Positions 8,581-11,375 of a DNA stretch of 11,375 bases are shown here, piece by piece (position 1 is the stretch's first letter; every line of letters begins with the position of its first letter). The position numbers and the translations under genes are program-made. The notes under the pieces were generated by a model that saw only the letters and a program-made list of their open reading frames with translations, was not told where the DNA came from and made no database searches. The DNA lies in the NCBI GenBank assembly GCA_001931875.2, contig MSJH02000274.1, forward strand, positions 1-11,375. Direction: 5' to 3'. The DNA is from Byssochlamys sp. IMV 00236. Its lineage: Eukaryota; Ascomycota; Eurotiomycetes; Eurotiales; Thermoascaceae.

Positions 8581-9915
8581 TTAAAATCCACCCAACGCAG
8601 AAGCACCGGATTGTGCCAAATCTGCCAAACCACGCGAGACGACCAAACGTTGAATCTGTGAGGTGCCTTCATAAATCATAAAGATCTTTGCATCACGCAT
8701 TAACTTTTCGACAGGATATTCTGTATTGAAACCATTTCCACCAAAGATTTGAACAGCATCAGCAGCACACTTGTTGGCTGTCTCACTGGCCATAGCCTTG
8801 GCCATACTAGCGTACCATGTATTTCTCTGACCTTGATCACGCATCCAGGCGGAACGATAGACCATCAGACGAGAGGCCTCGATATTCATGATCATATCAG
8901 CCAACATGAAGGCGACAGCTTGGTGATTGAATATGGGCTTACCCATCGTCTTACGCTCGAGGGAATATTTCGTTGCTTCTTCCATGGCACGACGTGCTAA
9001 ACCAACGGCACCTGCGGCCACAAGGGGACGTGTGATATCGAATGCCTTCATTGCGATCTTGAAGCCTTCTCCTTCCCGACCGAGGACGTTTTCGGCTGGA
9101 ACGACCACATCTTCAAATGTCACTCCGCGGGTATCAGAGGCACGTTGGCCCATGTTGATTTCCTTACGACCCAAGGTGATACCAGGGGTATCGGCATCAA
9201 CGATGAAACCGGTAAATGCGCTTCCTGTGGGTGCATCTGGGTTGGTGCGAGCAAGGACAAAGAACCAGTTGGCATGACCGGCATTGGTAATCCACATCTT
9301 TTGTCCGTTCAGTACCCAGCTACCGTCAGCCTTCTTGACAGCCTGTGTACGAAGACCGGCAACATCAGAGCCTGCTCCAGGTTCAGTCACACCGTATGAA
9401 GCAACCAAAGGTTCTTCTGTCATACGACCTAAATATTTTTTCTTTTGAAAGTCGTTACCAGCGACCACAAGAGGTGCCTCAGCAAGATTGTTGGCTTCGA
9501 TAGCAGTTTGGATACCTATATATATATATATATTTATAAATATACACATGTTTGATTCTTTATCATCATTCTCTCTTTTTTTTTTTTTTTTACCTGAACA
9601 ACCGTATGCTAATTCTTCTGAAATAAGAGCACTATCGAATACACCCAGTTCCATACCACCATATTTTGATTCTACGTGTGTATTGACTAATCCAAGCTCC
9701 CAAGCCTTCTTGATGATCTCCCAAGGGTACTTTCCAGTTTGATCATGCTCAGCGGCAACAGGGATGATTTCTTCCTTTGTAAATTTACGTGCCATCTCCT
9801 GGATTGATTTTTGCTCCTCTGTTAAACTGAAAGCCATGCCCAAGGGAGCAGGAGAGGCTTCAGAGGAATACTGACGAACAAGGGGACGTAATCTGGATAA
9901 GGAGGATCGAAGCAT
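8581..9915 (-). CDS. ACADM: Medium-chain acyl-CoA dehydrogenase, mitochondrial
   Basis: This flavoenzyme does the first step of mitochondrial beta-oxidation, making trans-2-enoyl-CoA and passing electrons to ETF. The model is complement(8581..9515, 9594..9915), 418 aa, very close to human MCAD length. Residues 1-20 ([18 protein letters not shown]) are Arg/Ser-rich as in a mitochondrial presequence; an upstream in-frame ATG at 9948 would add 11 hydrophobic residues and hide it. Conserved blocks in order: [43 protein letters not shown], the first ACAD signature with [50 protein letters not shown], and the catalytic Glu390 in [10 protein letters not shown]. Position and context of this Glu match the medium/short-chain type rather than isovaleryl-CoA dehydrogenase, whose base lies elsewhere. 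The C-terminus (ALGGF) is not a peroxisomal signal. The single 78-bp intron contains no in-frame stop. Mitochondrial MCAD in a fungus fits Mucoromycota and filamentous groups, unlike budding yeast, which has only peroxisomal beta-oxidation. Confidence 0.95.
   Translation of the reverse strand: MLRSSLSRLRPLVRQYSSEASPAPLGMAFSLTEEQKSIQEMARKFTKEEIIPVAAEHDQTGKYPWEIIKKAWELGLVNTHVESKYGGMELGVFDSALISEELAYGCSGKKKKKRENDDKESNMCIFINIYIYIGIQTAIEANNLAEAPLVVAGNDFQKKKYLGRMTEEPLVASYGVTEPGAGSDVAGLRTQAVKKADGSWVLNGQKMWITNAGHANWFFVLARTNPDAPTGSAFTGFIVDADTPGITLGRKEINMGQRASDTRGVTFEDVVVPAENVLGREGEGFKIAMKAFDITRPLVAAGAVGLARRAMEEATKYSLERKTMGKPIFNHQAVAFMLADMIMNIEASRLMVYRSAWMRDQGQRNTWYASMAKAMASETANKCAADAVQIFGGNGFNTEYPVEKLMRDAKIFMIYEGTSQIQRLVVSRGLADLAQSGASALGGF
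9516..9593 (-). other. MCAD intron: 78 nt, stop-free, with A-run and TA repeat
   Basis: Read on the minus strand the intron starts GTAAAA with a run of 17 A, and ends in a (TA)n stretch followed by TAG. It lacks the usual polypyrimidine tract and any clear CTAAC/CTGAC branch sequence. Its length is a multiple of three and it has no in-frame stop, so an unspliced transcript would encode 26 extra residues (starting with five Lys). Splicing is supported because removal restores the conserved YGCSG-IQTAIE text. Confidence 0.85.
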
Positions 9916-10025
9916 GGAATAAAATGATAACAAAAAGAAAAAGGTCAAGAAGAAAAAAAATATTTATTTATTTGTCATTTTATTCATGTGAAAGTGACAA
10001 AAAGTATTGTGACACTGTGTGTGAA
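9916..10025 (-). promoter_or_regulatory. Short promoter/leader of MCAD, shared with the Prp18 3' end
   Basis: These 110 bp lie between the Prp18 stop and the MCAD ATG, both genes on the minus strand. Next to the MCAD ATG the minus strand is pyrimidine-rich (9931-9961). Two direct copies of TGTCAC (minus strand, 10014-10009 and 9999-9994) stand 15 bp apart about 80-100 bp upstream of the ATG. No TATA or CCAAT box is seen. Confidence 0.4.
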
Positions 10026-11375
10026 TTAGGAAATTTGACTTAGTGTGTAAGGAGGATATTTGGTTTGAGCAAAGGTCATCAATCGTTTAACGGACTGAAT
10101 CCACTTTCTTGACGTTTCATCATTTAAGACATGGGCCACTTGAGATGAACTAATCTTTTCACGCGCTGATCGTTCGTGAATACTATAAAAACAAGAGTTA
10201 TTAAATTATATATCTACAAGTTGCACACTTACCCCACCATGGTGACACCAATAGGCCAAGGTGCATTACCAATCGACAGTTGGAGATAGGCATCTTGAGC
10301 ATCTCGATAGAGCCTCTTTTGCATACGTTGAGCAATTTCAGCCACACGAGCTAATACATCGAGTTCTAATGTTCCCTTTTTTAGGTGACGCATCAAGGGT
10401 TTAATATACTCTGTTGCCTGTTTCTGAAGGACTGCTGCTCGTTTTCCTGGCACACTTCTCTTTTCTTCTTCTGGTCTCGCTGCCATATACTCTTCCCATT
10501 CTTCCAACATGTGCTAATAAAGTTTAGATGGAATAATAACAATAGACGTATGTACTTACTGAAAAATAAGCATATATTTGTGAATACAGTTTATCCACGT
10601 TGGATGACAGTAATTCAAGTTGAATAGGTTCTACTACCAATGTCTGTCTCTTTTGTTTCTTTTTATTCTCAGTAGGCACAGCTCCTTTTTGCTTCAAGTC
10701 ATCAAGACGCATATGTGCTTCCATTTCTTCCAATGTCTTCATAAACTCATTACGTCCTTGATTCTATTCTCAAATGTTTAAAATCATATTGTCTTATTGT
10801 ATCCATCCTGTTTTACCTCTGGTTGTTGTTCGACCATCAACTCTAATGCACGTAGACGAAGTTTACACTGCTTATCTGTTTCTGCAAACAGTCGAATAGG
10901 TTGACCCATTGCTCTTAATCGTCGTCTGCATTCTTCTATTGAAATATTAAATGTTTCCACCTCTTCTTCCTATTATAAAGTTTATATACATTTCTTCATT
11001 TAAAACCATATTCTCTTTCTTACCGATTTCTCTTGACTTTCTCTTTCATTCGCTCTTGATTGTTGTCTTTCTAATTCTTTACGCTTAGCCTAGAAGAGAA
11101 AAGAATGCTGTTAGATCATGTTTCTATCTTTTGTACAGATTACTTCTTCTTCTTCAAGACGAGCCTTTTTCTAAAATAAAGTCAGTATGAATATTGCCAA
11201 TGTAGAGAAATAAGCTCTGACCTCCTGTTCTCTCTTTATTCTTTCTTCTTCTTTCTTTTTATATTCTTCTTCTCTGATCCTTTCTAATTCAGCTCGACTA
11301 ACATATTTTTGCTTTTTATTCTCTCCTTCTTTCTTTTCTGCTGCTTCTAATAGTTTACGCTTCTTTGAAATCTCT
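10026..11375 (-). CDS. PRP18: Pre-mRNA splicing factor Prp18 (N-terminus cut by window edge)
   Basis: A U5 snRNP-associated factor that acts in the second catalytic step of splicing, helping 3' splice-site docking. The visible model is complement(10026..10182, 10233..10513, 10560..10763, 10817..10969, 11024..11089, 11144..11170, 11222..>11375), 346 residues, with six introns of 46-54 bp. The first visible residues [10 protein letters not shown] match the start of the family just after its MDFLKA-like N-terminus, so only about 6 residues are missing. Next come [16 protein letters not shown], a long charged helix, and the SFM/PRP4-like motif [17 protein letters not shown], the counterpart of the family's [28 protein letters not shown] follows. 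The C-terminal Prp18 helical domain has the almost invariant loop [20 protein letters not shown] and then [20 protein letters not shown]. The stop at 10028-10026 follows TLSQIS. All junctions restore family sequence. Exon 2 as seen here is only 27 nt (9 codons). Confidence 0.95.

Noticed and set aside
8927..9277. Plus-strand open frame of 116 codons opposite MCAD.
   Set aside because: It is a shadow of the MCAD exon, which is conserved along its whole length; the antisense peptide has no family features.
9515..9535. (TA)n run as a possible promoter TATA element or transposon footprint.
   Set aside because: It lies inside the MCAD intron at its 3' end; no terminal repeats or target duplication flank it.
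1..11375. A defence system, biosynthetic cluster or mobile element spanning several genes.
   Set aside because: The seven genes are conserved housekeeping or signalling genes plus one methyltransferase, on mixed strands, with no transposase, integrase, terminal repeats or shared pathway.

Overview
The window reads as nuclear DNA of an early-diverging filamentous fungus, most likely Mucoromycota (Mucorales-like). The seven protein-coding genes are closely packed, intergenic DNA is AT-rich, and the genes are interrupted by many short GT-AG introns of mostly 46-78 bp, often with CTAAC/CTGAC-type branch sequences. The genus assignment is inference; the gene models were built by hand from splice signals and protein-family conservation. 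I see no bacterial operons, tRNA, rRNA, CRISPR or transposon.

Layout from left to right. (1) 223-1728, + strand: mitochondrial-type asparaginyl-tRNA synthetase, 3 exons, 455 aa. (2) 1803-4284, - strand: B56-family regulatory subunit of protein phosphatase 2A, 10 coding exons, 675 aa, with a likely extra intron in its 5' leader. Genes 1 and 2 converge, with 74 bp between stop codons. (3) 4618-6016, + strand: pfkB-family kinase of the pseudouridine-kinase type, 8 exons, 334 aa, divergent from gene 2 across a 333-bp shared promoter region. (4) 6123-7193, + strand: mitochondrial malate dehydrogenase, 2 exons, 338 aa, with strongly biased codon use suggesting high expression. (5) 7413-8545, + strand: SAM-dependent methyltransferase of a fungal family with unknown substrate. 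Its last exon shows a probable frame break or an alternative splice choice. (6) 8581-9915, - strand: medium-chain acyl-CoA dehydrogenase, 2 exons, 418 aa, tail-to-tail with gene 5 with only 35 bp between stops. (7) 10026-11375, - strand: splicing factor Prp18, 7 exons visible, missing only a few N-terminal residues beyond the window edge.

Three products (AsnRS, MDH, MCAD) carry mitochondrial-type N-termini and belong to mitochondrial translation, the TCA cycle and fatty-acid beta-oxidation. The others are signalling (PP2A-B56), nucleoside salvage or catabolism (pseudouridine kinase) and splicing (Prp18). I see no evidence that the neighbours form one pathway; this is an ordinary housekeeping region. 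The most useful second looks are the frame break in the methyltransferase, the kinase that stands alone without its usual fungal glycosidase partner domain, and the stop-free 78-nt intron of MCAD.
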